In this document: positions 35,960 through 48,216 of the stretch, one piece after another
Layout: each line of letters starts with the position of its first letter
Position numbering within the stretch: position 1 is the stretch's first letter
Source of the DNA: Apostichopus japonicus
Lineage: Eukaryota; Echinodermata; Holothuroidea; Aspidochirotida; Stichopodidae
Reading direction: 5' to 3'
Assembly: GCF_037975245.1 (NCBI RefSeq)
Contig: NC_092571.1
Location: 4,267,501 to 4,331,500 of the forward strand
Length of the DNA stretch: 64,000 nt
Position numbers and translations under genes: made by a program
The notes under the pieces: generated by a model
Told to the model about the DNA's origin: nothing
The model's input: the letters and a program-made list of their open reading frames with translations, nothing else
Databases searched by the model: none

Positions 35960-35967
35960 TATATATA
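35826..35967. repeat. Long TA-type microsatellite
   Basis: About 140 bp of (TA)n, interrupted by ATCAATAT and ATAAATAT variants. Confidence 0.95.
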
Positions 35968-36526
35968 ACCCTAAAGTGTACAGTACCAGGACACCGTCAA
36001 AAAACCCACCTTGGATGGACTTTCCATTTAAAGCCACATATAAGTCTTAATGCAAATGCGTCGTAAAGGCTAAATTCACCGCAGACTGGAGGGACTGATA
36101 GCAGTGCATTCAACTTGGATCGCATCTTTCATGCATCTCATTGACAGATATATCAGAAAAGCGATAGTAACTGTGTCTTCTTTACGTACTTCAAACAATT
36201 TTTAGTACGATAGAGGGACACTTGCATATGTCCCTCTATTCACAGTTAAGAGTACAGTACATATGTTCACATAATGTGTGCATTTATACAACTCTCCGAT
36301 CGGTATACGGTTTAAGTGTGTGTGTCATTCATTCATTGCATGTCATAGGAAAGAATCTTATATTAAAAAGTTGACTGCTTTATCGGCAATTTTAAGCAAT
36401 AAATTTGCTCAAAATATAACCAGCTAATGTAGAACTTTTAATTGTCAGTATACACATTTTATTAGATTATAACAACACTATTTTCCAATGTTACGGTGTG
36501 ACAAAAACCCAAATTATGGTAAAGAT
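35968..36526. other. No gene recognised
   Basis: Contains a short inverted repeat around 36209-36242 (GATAGAGGGACA...TGTCCCTCTATT). Otherwise featureless. Confidence 0.4.
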
Positions 36527-36534
36527 TTCTTGAT

Positions 36535-37692
36535 TAGAGTTCGACCTATTAAATGATAATCAGCTTTACCGAGTACCGATTAGTTTCTGTGACAATCGGG
36601 CCGATGCCTATTACCTTTAGTGGATAAGCAGTTTTATTTTAATATTTTATTGAAAAAGATAACACAATCCCGAACGTTTGCTTCAAGTTTTGCCATATGC
36701 AAGGAAAACCTTCCGATGGAACGTTGTTTAAACGATCATACACAGTAAGTCAATGGCGCTTCTCTATTGACATTACTACACGTGGGAAAACCGCACATTA
36801 AAGTCCCATTGACGTTGTCGTTGGAAATCAGACATGCTTTAGTCGGTGAGTATAATTACTGCAAAGGTGATATTTTAGCACGTATAGTACATTAGGTCAG
36901 GGGAAAAAAGTTGCTTCGGGTTTTTCGCAAAAATATGCGTAAGAATATTTGCCTAATCAGTGATTAGTAATCACAAATGGCAATGCAGTAGAACTACCGA
37001 GGACTGTCGCCAAACATTTCTAGGGAATTTTAGGAGTATTTGGCACCTTGATTGCATAATTTTATGGCATTTGTAGAAAATTGGGCGTATTTTCAAACTA
37101 AACAGTTATTAAGCTGCACATGTTCTCTAGTCAGACTAGCCTAATGTAGGCCTACGTAGAACTCACAATGAACAAAGCGTAATGTCACGCTCACTTTCCA
37201 GTTTCACCTGCGGTGAAATGGCCAAAGTGGTTTAAAAGTATATTGATTTGGTTTTACATTTACTCGAAACAAATAATCATTCATATCAATCGTTAAACCT
37301 GATAACAGGAGGTTTCGTTAGATGCAAGAAACGAAGTGAAAAAAATAATAATGACGTCGTCCCTCTAAGCTTATCACGAGTATACTGTACGATGTTAACT
37401 GCTAAAACTGGATATTATATCGAACAGCATTAGTACAAACTCGTGTGAGGGACTTGCGATACCGCTTCACGGTAGATTAGCGCACCTTCCCCGGCTATGA
37501 ATAGCGCTGAATCGAACTTCTCCCGTTGTAGTTGTGGTGAATCAAAAACGCGTAAAAATACAATCCTTGATGTGGAACTTAATAATCGGTTCCAAATAAT
37601 CGGTAGCGCAATGGATTTTGCCGATGCCGGTTACCGATTGTCTGATAATCGGCCCGATGCCGATTATCTAACCTATTATCGGACGAACACTA
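36535..37692. mobile_element. Non-autonomous hAT element
   Basis: Ends TAGAGTTCGACC and GGACGAACACTA, flanked by the perfect 8-bp duplication TTCTTGAT (36527-36534, 37693-37700), which fits the hAT pattern nTnnnnAn. Subterminal regions are rich in ATAATCGG and CCGATGCC-type motifs in both orientations. No transposase frame lies in the 1,158-bp interior. Confidence 0.92.
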
Positions 37693-37700
37693 TTCTTGAT

Positions 37701-40234
37701 CAGAAAATGCTGTCAATGTATAATTAGCAAAAGTTGGTCAGATTCCCTCGGAGTAGCTATTTTGATAAGTACGGTGCTTTCCTTCTCGTCTTTTACGAAG
37801 TTCTAGTCTTAGCAATCTGTTTGTAGTGTTCATGGCACACTTCTACCTCTCTTATCTGTGTAGATTTAACCTCAAACATAGCTTGCTGAGATTTTTCCAC
37901 CGAGGAAAACCTAATAAGCTTGGTCTTTTAAAGCCAGTATACTTCAGGCATACTGTGGTCACCACATGACATTAAATTAGGGTACAAGTTGCATTATAAG
38001 AGGCATTCTTTTGTTGGTGGGGAAGGGGGTGGGGTGGGGTGGCTGTATTTATGGGTGTGAAGGTGTTTTTGCTACGGATTTTATTCAGTAAACTCTTGGC
38101 TCTATTGTTGAACCACTAGCGTGCATAGGGAGTAAAATGTTGGGGTTGTGTGAGTGGGGTTGGGGGGCAGACTTGTGACTATCTTGACGGATATGGCTTT
38201 AATCCATTTGGCTAGATGGAAGATCCATGTCTAGTATATTCAATGACATTGGTCAGCAATTCATCAATCATACATCCTTTCCCTTCCCCATCACAGCCTA
38301 TGTTCCCTAAGCCTTTTTCAATGTTACCAGAAACACAATACATATGAACACAGTACTTCACAAGCCAAGCCAGAAAGCATTAAATACTAAGAAAGGAAAC
38401 ATTCAAGCACAGATATTTTTAATTTAATTTTAATAAAATCCTTATGGCACGTGAACAACAAAAATAAATGAAAATCAGCAGCTTTGAAATTACTGTAGAT
38501 TAAAACTGATCATTGGGTGTAGAGTATACTATGCAATTGACACTATCTCCATAGTATGAACCATTCCAAAGGTCATCAATTACTCATACACTCTCTTGAA
38601 AATACAAGTTAAATGCATATGTTGTGTTGTTTACAGGAGTACAATATACTAGTCAACTTGTGAACATTTGGAATGAGAACATAATACAAAAGTACACCAC
38701 AAGAGAAGTGTGGATCCCTTTCTGTTAACATTGCTGGTTATTAAATGAAGGAAACATAAGGCTTTGAAATCTTGAATAAAACATACATAGTAAACTAGAT
38801 TTTAGCAGTAGTGTTGACAAGAGTCATAGTATATCAAAGTATTCATATCTTATGTGAATTCTTTGTGAGTGCTCCGTGAGAAGTTTCAATGACCAATAAA
38901 ATTACATAGTATTTTTGAAAAACAAAACACAATACAATAAGCTTGAAAATCTGCTGAATTGAAAAAAAAAAGTTTCTGTGATTACGTAATCGATTGTCAA
39001 TTGTGGTATAATAATTACTTGCTGGAACTACACCTGCTTGCTTGCATCTTGTTGAGAGCTTTGTGTACAGGTTCTCACAAGCAATGTATCTTTGTCTGCA
39101 TGTGTGTTGGTTTATACCAATGATTGACTTAAAGCAGATCAGTGAGTGATCTTTAGTATTAGCATGCTTTATCAGGATGAGATAAAAAAAAGAATAGAAT
39201 AGAATAGACAAGTGACCAGAAATGCTTTTAATATACAGCAAAAGAAAAGGTACAACTACCTCAACATCTCTCAAATATTTAAACAGTGAACTAACATTTA
39301 ATAATCACATGAACAGATCTATAGTAGGAAAACTTGACCTATCTTGATGAAAAAAAAAGAAAATTAGCCATGTCATAAATATGAGGCAACAGATACTGGG
39401 CTGTCAATACTGATTAAGCTGCAGTGAAAATGCAAATTACATACAGCTTTTAAACATGTTGACCTCTGCATTCACTTCTAAGAGGTTCCCTTTGCGAAAC
39501 AAGGTACTGTTCATTTAAAAAATGAATCGTTTTCATATTGAAACCTCTGCTTGAAGTTTGTTGTCTACCGTGTGTCCTTATGTACTACACAGGCAAACAG
39601 AAAGAAAATACAATTCTGTACAAGATTTGGTAAACATAAAACTGGAACAAACTCTTAATTTGCAGCCTCTTCTCACTTCTGTCTTTGTTTCAACACACTT
39701 GAACAGCTGAACATTGATACCACTCAATATAAACTTGAGCAGGTTAATATTCATATCACTCATAAAAAGTTAAAAACATACATATAGAGGTATGCTTGAT
39801 CTCTATGGAAAGTGTCTTACCATCAAAGAATATTCCTTCAATGGATCAGATTACCTTTATTATGCTATATAACAATCATTTATCTTATATAGTACATGAT
39901 TTGACTTAAAAAAAACCCCAAATAATCAAGGACTTTATCCCTTTAATATCTGAAGCTCCTTCAGTTTGTTATTCTTGTTTACAACTTTCTAAGTATCTTT
40001 TCTTTTACCATTACGTTGTGTTTCAATAATGCAAATAACATACGCATCAATTGTAAACACTTCAAGTTAAAATTAGAACACTTTCAGTAGCCTAGCTACC
40101 CGAGTTATGAGAAAATAGAGAAAATGAGATCAAGTTTGAACACAGAAGCTCTTCATTAGCAGGTTTCTCTTCCTTCTCTGTACTTTTTTTTATAACACTT
40201 GAACAGCTAAACATATGTGCCCACATTGCAATGG
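37701..40234. other. No gene recognised
   Basis: AT-rich, with G-rich runs at about 38020-38042. Frames are short and lack motif or splice support. It lies downstream of the 41-47 kb gene. Confidence 0.4.
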
Positions 40235-41034
40235 CAGGGACCTTGCTAGAGCGGGGGTGTGGGAGTGTCTCAACCCCCCCCCAATCTTGGTAAAATTGAC
40301 ATTGGAAAATTTGAGTGCGACAATCAGAATTTCTGACTGTCGCACTCCAATTTACCTAGGCCTATTCATATATTCTTGTGATTGTGAATTACCTTAATAT
40401 TTCGGTTAAAACTGACCTTTAATCAGTCATATTTAGCACATTTTCCTTGCCACTTTGAGAAAATGTATCTCGCGATCCTTATACTCCACCGTACAAAACT
40501 ATGTATGATTTAGTCTCTATGGGATACAATAAAACACTCAAATGATAATCTACAGAGGCTTAAAAGTGCCATCAACATAAGAAAAAGTTTGCCCCATAAG
40601 TTGGCATTTTTAGTAAACTGTTTAGATAACAAGATAAAATCTTATATAAAATCAGGACAATGTTGGATTGCTCAGTTGCATTAACTGAGCAATTGAACAA
40701 TTTTCTGCAAAATGTTTAATTGACAACTTATCATATCTCGTCAATTGGACATTTTTCTGCAAATTGTTTCATTGACAACTTATCATATCTTGTCAATTGG
40801 ACATTTGCTGCAAAATGTTCAATTGTTCACTTCATTCCATCAGAGCAATTGAAAAATGTTCTGCAAAATGTTTAATTGACAACTTATTGTATCTGGTCAG
40901 CTCAACATCTTTCTGCAAAATGTTTAATTGTTCACTTCATTCCAAATATTCAGTTGGAATAAAGTGAACAATTGAAAAATTGTTCATGTGAGTAGCCCCC
41001 CCCCCCCTAATCATCAGGCCTTAGCTACGTCCCT
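40235..41034. mobile_element. Possible inverted-repeat element with internal tandem repeats
   Basis: The left edge CAGGGACCTTGCTAGAGCGG resembles the reverse complement of the right edge, CAGGGACGTAGCTAAGG. Both are followed inward by a G-rich run. Such ends occur in hAT-like elements, but no 8-bp target duplication is visible. Inside are a perfect-looking hairpin (40311-40350) and a ~60-bp tandem repeat (40675-40990). Confidence 0.4.
40675..40990. repeat. Degenerate ~60-bp tandem repeat ending in a hairpin
   Basis: About five units built from CTGCAAAATGTTTAATTG, ACAACTTATCATATCT and GTCAATTGGACATTT. The last part forms an inverted repeat, TGTTCACTTCATTCCA and TGGAATAAAGTGAACA, around 10 nt. 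Confidence 0.8.
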
Positions 41035-41042
41035 GGTCAGTG

Positions 41043-41048
41043 TTTATT
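41043..41048 (-). terminator. Polyadenylation signal AATAAA
   Basis: Minus-strand AATAAA 44 nt downstream of the stop codon at 41092. It gives the 118-aa gene a short 3' UTR. Confidence 0.6.
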
Positions 41049-41091
41049 ATATCCATTACAGTCAACACAGTAAAATTAGAACACACTTATT

Positions 41092-44000
41092 CTATAACAT
41101 CTTCATCTCTACTGATCTCACCCTTTCCCTAAATCTATGTTTATTAGTCTCGTTGAAAATTTTTGTTCTGACGGTCCACCAATCAAACATATGGTCTATT
41201 GCTCCTTCCTCCAGAAAATCTTCAATCTCATTGCGACCTAGTTGGAAAAAAAAAATAACTCTACAAATTAGAAATGAATTTTTTTGCTTATAAAATATTA
41301 TGAGGGTTAGGATCATGAAAGGTAACTCCAGTGGTACTTTTTGATAGGAACACAACTAGAATGAAAACACAGTTCCTTGCTAATGTTCACTGATTACTTT
41401 CATAGGGATTTTTTTAAAAAGCTCTATGGAAACAAGAGCAAAAATTTGTGTTTGCAAATAATGCTAAGACTTGTCCCTCGTGCTTGATATAAGTTGTACA
41501 GCACATATCAGCAGGTTTCCAAATATCTGCCAATGTCAACATATCAAAGTTTGAAGAACCTCCAACATTTGGTAGCTGTACTTTTGCAATTGGAATATGT
41601 TTGAAGAAATCACACCTTACAGTTGCCTGATTTCCCAATTTAAAGATATTAACATTAAGTGTTTGGATCTCATTAATATTCATGAGATAAAGCAAATATG
41701 TATTATATAATTTAATCAGGCCTTAACTTAGGCATGCATACTTACTTGGGAGCTTCTTTCCTGCAAGTCCTTTGATGTAACTTTCAAAATTTTCCACCAC
41801 ACACTTTGAAGCACTTTCACTCCATTTAATGTATTTCCTACCTGAAACAAATGAGGAAAATAAAAAGTGAAATCCATGTTAATTGAGCTAGAACATGACT
41901 TCAAAAATTAGAAAGAACTTTATATGAAATCATGTTTGATGATACAGTTATACACCATGGAAGGTACCTGATGCCTGACATAAAACACTAGGTAAAGCAA
42001 CCAGAGGAAGTGTTGTCTTGCGAATGCTCATTAATATTCAGCAGATTTGAAACTAATGCAGTCATAATGTCTGAATATTTATGTACAATAAACATCTATA
42101 CCCAATTTGTCTGGTGTTGGAAATGATTGCTGCAACAGCTAGTTGTAGAGGCAATTGGGAAACTTGGAAATCCTCCACATGTAATATTACCTGATTCTGG
42201 TCAGGGTATGTGAAGTTGTATAACTTTTTAATAGGATTAAACCTTTTCTTCATTATATAAAGGTGCACCAGTAATAACAACCTTCCTTTCATCACATACG
42301 AATTGATAAAAACAAGGTACTGGAAGAGTGTCACCAGTCCTTACATAAAACTTTACTCTGTCATTTCAAATCCAGAAAAGAGCAAACTAAATTTAGCCTG
42401 CTTTCTTACTAAGGTGCATCATGATGCTCAATATTTATACAAGCAAAGCCTAAAATCATCTGTGTAGACAAAGCATAAAAACATCTTCTTTATTATGGGA
42501 GCACTTCTGCAAACTTTTCCTTGGTTGAGTTGATTCCCACAAAGAATTGTACACATTTTTTGTTTTACTTTTTTTCAAATAAACTCCAGCTGTTTGCATG
42601 CCAAAGGAGCTCATCTAATGGTGTTTCTTTCAAAATAGCTGTCCTTCCTTGCTTTGACTCATTTGCCAGATTTCCACATGATTTGATTATTGCATTTACC
42701 CAAAATAAAAACTAAAAAACTAAAGCATAAACAATATTATTGTTTTAACAGATTTCCATAGCACAATAAGAGCAGTTGCCACCTTTAACTGCAACTGATT
42801 AATTCTTGCCCAAAAGTATACTAATGGAGCATATATAACCAAGTGAGTCCTGTCTACTGAAATCAGTTTACCATAGCTGCTTCCTACATCCATGTGAGTA
42901 TGCAAGGAGGATCTGATCCCACGCACAAGGGCGATCAAATTGTATTGTGAAGAAAAGTAAATATTAATTCTTATTTGATCAGCATTTTGTCAGCCTTCCA
43001 ATACTGCAGTGATTGGTATATTCCTTTTTGCCTGAATGCAGGCCAAATTGACATGCTCAGTGAAGAATACGACATAACAGCCGATGAAAAAACTTGAATC
43101 AAATTTGATGGTTACAAGGCAATCATGTTAACATGATGCAAGAAAAACCTCTCCCTAGTGAAAGTGTGACAAATTGAGCCTCCCATTATCCTAGTCGCTT
43201 TATTTTAATAAACTTGTTACTCTTAAAGATTTTGTAACATTTTGTAAACACACTTTTTGACATTCCGTCATAAAGATCTTCGCACACTGTCATACTTACA
43301 TACAGGTGACTTGTTGGTCATGGATTGGGATTCTCCTCTTGCTCTTTTTCTTCTCTGTTGTACATCAGCCCTCTGCACTGCTGGACACAGCAAGAAATTA
43401 AATGAACACCGTTAAAACAATTGAGTTTGATGAGGATACACAAATCAATACAAATAAGATAATAACAGCATGTATTTAGTTTAAGGGTGTCAAGACTCGC
43501 TCAAAAAGAAAGTCTAATGCCGGTAATCTGACCTAGTTTCGAATGAGGTGTAACAAAAGTGTTAGACATTACCATCGATCCCAGAAAATACACACACACA
43601 GCTTGCTACCATCGGTATTTAGACACTAGTGTACAGTCAGTTCATGCTGCGGTCAATACCCACAGCATAGTGTAAAAACCAATGCAGCGATGGACATCTC
43701 AGGTCCAGCTAAAGATAACAAAGTATCGCATTTCATTACTGTACTATCTGCACTTTGTAGTGACACGAAAAAAAGGTCACTCACAAGCAACAGAAAGTTA
43801 ACTTTTTCAGATGGCCGCACGCGGTTTGGGGCGAGTGTTCAATGCCATTAAAATTTCTATGCTTCAAGACTAATTGATAATTCCGGTAGCTGCATAGTCA
43901 TCTTGAAGCAAATGTCACAGATTTTTCATCTCTCCTAAAACATGCAACTACTTTATCTTATTCAACCAAATGATAACAGACACCAGGAAATAACTAGAAC

Positions 44001-47000
44001 TTATGGCACCAAATTATATCCATCCCTTGACTCAACTAGAAATTACATGTAAAATTACAGTATATTAATGTAGTTTATTAAATTTAGTTGCCCAATTGCT
44101 CTAATAATGATAATTCATATCAATTGAATGATCCATCCAACCAAATTTACAAAACACAAGCATTATGGGGTCACAAAGTCTGAAGGCTTTCTTCCTTCTG
44201 TTACTGTGTAAAGGTTGTTAACCATTGCATGTGTCAGGGAGATTAAGGCTGACAATATAATTCATTTGGAATGCAATTACAATTGCCTGAGAAAGAAAAG
44301 GAACTGGAATTAGGGAAAACATAGTTCTGACTTGTATGTCACATGCATATGAGAGTCCTTCTGTACAAGAAATAAATATTTGGGGTATATTTATTATTTA
44401 TTAAGGATCACTCTATATTCTTCAATTTGATTGCTGATTTATAGTATTGGTAAGACTGCATGACAAAAGTCAAACAGCCAGTTGGTACTATTAACTAATA
44501 CCTCTTTTGATATAGAGTAGGTCAATGATGTAGCATAGGTATTTTATTACAGGGTCTGGTAAGTTTACTACAGTTCTGTAGTTCTTTGTTTCGAGGTAGG
44601 AAATGTATTTCATAAAGGATATAATGCAGATGTTTGAGTCTTGAGAGCAATGAACAGCTAAAGCAGATACAAAATACAAAAGTTTTAATACAATGTCAAG
44701 CTGATAACTGTTTCTCACATGGAACATCACTTACAGTATGTAGCTTTCAAAATCTACAGCATAGCTAGAGGAATATAAGCCTCACCAGTTATTACATTAA
44801 TACATCTAGTTCTACCATGTTCTACTTCAGTATATTATAGGTCAGTGCAGGTAATTGTCTCAGTTAAGATTAAAAACTTTTTCTGTGTCCCTCTAATATC
44901 TAATTTTTTAATGACAAAATTAGTTATGTAATGTTTAAACTGACTTGATAAAAAACTTCAATAACATCACTTTATTTATTAGGCAATGATCTAGCCTGCA
45001 AAATGTAAAGGAGCTGATTGACTTCCCTCATTTAAGTCTCACTTTATCCTCAATTTGCTGAAGATTAATCCAATAACATTTTATATTTTTCGACATCATT
45101 CTTGCCATTTATCCCTCTTCCCATAATTCTTGGTGCCTCTACATATCCAGTATCATAAACTGTCATACTTACATACAGGTGACCTGTTGTTCATGGATGG
45201 GGATTCTCCTCTTGCTCTTTTTTTTTCTCTGTTGAACATCAGCCTCCTGTTCTGCTGGACACAGCAAGAAATGAACTAACAACATTAATTCATGAGTCAC
45301 CATATTAGAACTACTGACTGGCTGGGAGAAACGTCTATGAAATTTGAAATATGCAAAGAAACTGAGGCTTAGATAGGATATTCGAACCATCACCCCCCCC
45401 CCCCCCCCGAGGACTACCAGTCCTCCACTCTATGGTGGTCAATGGTACATCCAAACACTAATAATATTTTAGGTGGTTACAACTTCGCTGGGGTTGTTTT
45501 CCATGTGGAATACATTTCAGTGAAGGTTGTCTACCATTGCATGCATGTGCCCAGAGGAAAACATGGGAGGAATAATCGCAAAATCCACATGAAAAGTTGT
45601 GTGATTGCACATTCCTTACATACCTAGCTATTAAGGACACCACATAGTATATCCACAAAACAAACACTTGCGGCTGAGCCTCTAAAATTTCTTACATGAA
45701 ATTTTTCAATTGCGCCATTGCTGGATTGTTTTGTTTCCATCATTCAAGTGACAAAGCTTTTATCCAAAACACAATGAAATGGTTTCCTTTCTCTTACAAG
45801 TATAATTTTGATCTTACCCATTGCCTCTTCTCGGTCTTCATTCGCAACCTGCCCTGTAAAATGTTTGAAAGAAGTATGTTCCATGATCTGTTTAATAAAG
45901 TTATCACCACCTTAATACCAAACTCTCACAAGGAGCTAAAATATTTGTCACTTTTTGTGTTGTGACTTTATTATCTCATCCTTGTATACATTTAGAGACA
46001 GGGAGATGTTTTATTCCATTGGGTCACCTGTTTTAGAACAAACCAATGGTCTGTAAACAGACAAGTAGCCTAATTTCCATCCCTTGTGGTATAGAACTGT
46101 AAGCTGGGGGGCTAGTGGGCACTTAATGGGGTACCTTATGATAACCTTATGTCATTGGCTGGCAAGTACCAACTTGGGTGGGGGAATAAAAAAATGTTTG
46201 ATGTCTGTGTATGTGTGGGGGTCAATTTTGACTTCACAATATAGCATATATGTGAAGTAGCCTATATAAGACAGAAAACTTTTATGTTGTCATAAGTTAG
46301 CTATCTTTAACCAAATATTAGCCTAACAACCACACTAAGTCAATGGGAAATGTAGCCTAACCATCAGTTTGCAAAATCAAAACAAAAACATCATAGCTTT
46401 GTTTACAACTTTAAATTTGCTGGAAATTGGCAGTTGTTTGGAAGGTAGGTGATTTTATCCACACACAAAAACATACATGCCTTAGGAAAAGTCACCAGCG
46501 GAAGTAAACCTGTGTTTTCTATTTCAGTTGATGGGATATTGGTTTTCGTCATATATTCGCTGGATTGACATAAGTTGCTAAATGCTCGCAAATTTTTGCT
46601 ATCAAACTTTTAATGAACTTGCTATACAGTAAATTGCAACACTAGTAATAGGGCAATTGTGCTGACTTTATCTTGTTGAATGCTTACAATTCATTTCCGT
46701 AAACAGCATATATTGAACTTTGGAAAAGAGCCCCCCTAAACCTTAAAAAAAACCCTCCTAAATACATTAAGGGGCATTTCAACTTTTCTATCCAAACTAG
46801 TCCCCCAAAGCCAAATATGAATTCCTACCCTGGTTAAGGCTAGCTGTTATAAATTAAATTTTTGGGCAGAATTGAAAATTGGCTTTGTATTTTAAGTTAA
46901 TTGTGGGCAAAAAAATCACAATAGCGTACAATAAGGCATTTTACTAATGTAGGCTAAGCATTGTCCAGCCTTGCCTGTCTTCAGCAATAGGCTACTGTTG

Positions 47001-47419
47001 GCTAAGGCTTAACTTAGGCCTAGGCCTAGGGTATATTTACTGTATCATTTGTATCAAAAAACGGTGCTATGTAAGCATCATTCATCACTATTTATGTTTT
47101 TGTAGAGTTTTTGGGACAAAGATCATGTAATTAAAATGAAGTTTAGCCTATCTAGGGCAAAACTAACATTACTGTAACTTAGGCTAGATCTTGTTAATGT
47201 TAGGCTTACACTGAGTGAGACAAGTGAGAGCTGAGCTATAATTTGCACAAATTGTGATTGGTAATCAGGCAGCTGCACAGGGAACTGAGGCGTACTTTAT
47301 ACTATTACTAATCCTAGGCTAGTCAATAGAGCATTTAGTAAAGGAATTAATATCTAGCAGTTGCAAGAAAGTATTACGGTATTACCTAGGCTTCCAAAGT
47401 CAATCTCGACGGCTCTCAT
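41092..47419 (-). CDS. Four-exon gene for a 118-aa basic protein, unknown function
   Basis: Exons: 47419-47386 (ATG, 34 nt), 43380-43300 (81 nt), 41841-41746 (96 nt) and 41237-41092 (146 nt with TAG). They total 357 nt; every junction has GT-AG, three donors are GTAAGT or GTAATA, and every phase (1) agrees. The protein begins MRAVEIDFGSL, has a basic patch QQRRKRARGE, then RKYIKWSESASKCVVENFES and a C-terminal block EIEDFLEEGAIDH and WWTVRTKIFNETN. The WSE...VVENF...I helix pattern recalls SANT/Myb-like DNA-binding segments at the ends of some repeat-encoded animal proteins; this is weak. The start has A at -3 and lies beside CpG-richer sequence. A decayed exon-2 duplicate sits at 45173-45254. 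Confidence 0.6.
41842..43299 (-). other. Intron 2 of the 118-aa gene
   Basis: No further exon recognised. Two longer minus-strand frames here and in intron 3 (42062-42334 and 41414-41695) lack fitting splice sites or motifs. Confidence 0.5.
43381..47385 (-). other. Intron 1 of the 118-aa gene
   Basis: Holds the duplicate exon (45173-45254), a poly-C run (about 45391-45409) and an AGGCCTAGGCCTAGG stretch (about 47016-47030). No other gene is seen. Confidence 0.5.
45173..45254 (-). pseudogene. Duplicate of exon 2 with +1 frameshift
   Basis: About 85-90% identical to exon 2 (43300-43380), with acceptor (GTGTCCAG) and donor (TGTAT/GTAAGT) both kept and similarity extending only a few bases into introns. 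One extra A in the A-run makes it 82 nt. Used instead of exon 2, it would run into a stop at the start of exon 3; used together with exon 2, it would hit a stop in exon 2. It is either dead or a poison exon. Confidence 0.7.
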
Positions 47420-47580
47420 TTTGATAGTGCAACATGGATACCGCGCCGATTCGCGAACATAAGTTAGGTTTACCGATCTTGCTTGCATACAGTGTGAACA
47501 CTTGCGGCCATACGGACAACACGTTTACCACACTGTACATACGTCCATATGAGCTCTACATTACACTTAGCGACATTGCG
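47420..47580 (-). promoter_or_regulatory. Likely promoter/5' UTR region of the 118-aa gene
   Basis: CpG-containing stretch (GCGCCGATTCGCGAAC, GCGGCCATACGG, GACGTCACA) immediately upstream of the first coding exon, in otherwise CpG-poor AT-rich DNA. A short upstream ATG lies out of frame. There is no TATA box that I would defend. Confidence 0.35.
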
Positions 47581-48072
47581 CGGTGATGACGTCACAAGGT
47601 TTGTATACCAAATGAAAATGCGTCAATATGAACATGGATATCAGTATATGTATCACCGAAAGGGAAAGGGATCGAAATTGGGACTTTCAAGGTCACAGTT
47701 CCATTGGTCAGTTTTACCAGCATTAAAAGAGCATCGATAGTAAAACATATACCGATAGGACGATAAAATAAACGAGATATATCTTGATGGGTCCCTAATA
47801 GCTAAATTTTGCACAGGTCACATATACTACTACAAAAATTGCCAAGCTATAAAAATCCATTCAGATGTATAATCGTCCAATCAAAATAAAGGGGTGTAGA
47901 GGGCAGCATCCACGATCAATGGGTACTAATTACCTGTACACCGAAGCCCTCATAACAGAATGAACATACCCTTAAACATTAGGGGAACACGAATATGTTC
48001 CCCTAACGTTACTGTCCCTCTAAGGTAGCATTTTTCAATATGCAATGGGCACCTAATGTGCACTTTATATAA

Positions 48073-48104
<32 letters not shown>

Positions 48105-48190
48105 GTATATTTATATAAAACAATACCCATCATTTATGAGTGAAGATAAAATAGCCATTAACCACAAATAACCTAGTTCCATATAAGATA
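47581..48190. other. No gene recognised
   Basis: Intergenic. It includes an inverted repeat around AGGGGAACA...TGTTCCCCT (about 47980-48005) and a (TA)n tract (48068-48115). Confidence 0.45.
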
Positions 48191-48216
48191 TGATATTCAT
48201 GGGGCATCTAACTTAC

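Noticed and set aside
35741-36050. Overlapping plus-strand frames over the TA tract
   Set aside because: Pure microsatellite translation.
40675-40990. CRISPR-like array
   Set aside because: Units are contiguous and degenerate without unique spacers, in a eukaryotic context.
41414-41695. 93-codon minus-strand frame in intron 3 of the 118-aa gene
   Set aside because: No acceptor/donor in matching phase and no recognisable motif; possible retained-intron frame only.
47549-47740. 63-codon plus-strand frame upstream of the 118-aa gene
   Set aside because: Near a possible bidirectional promoter but with no domain, splice site or second copy to support it.
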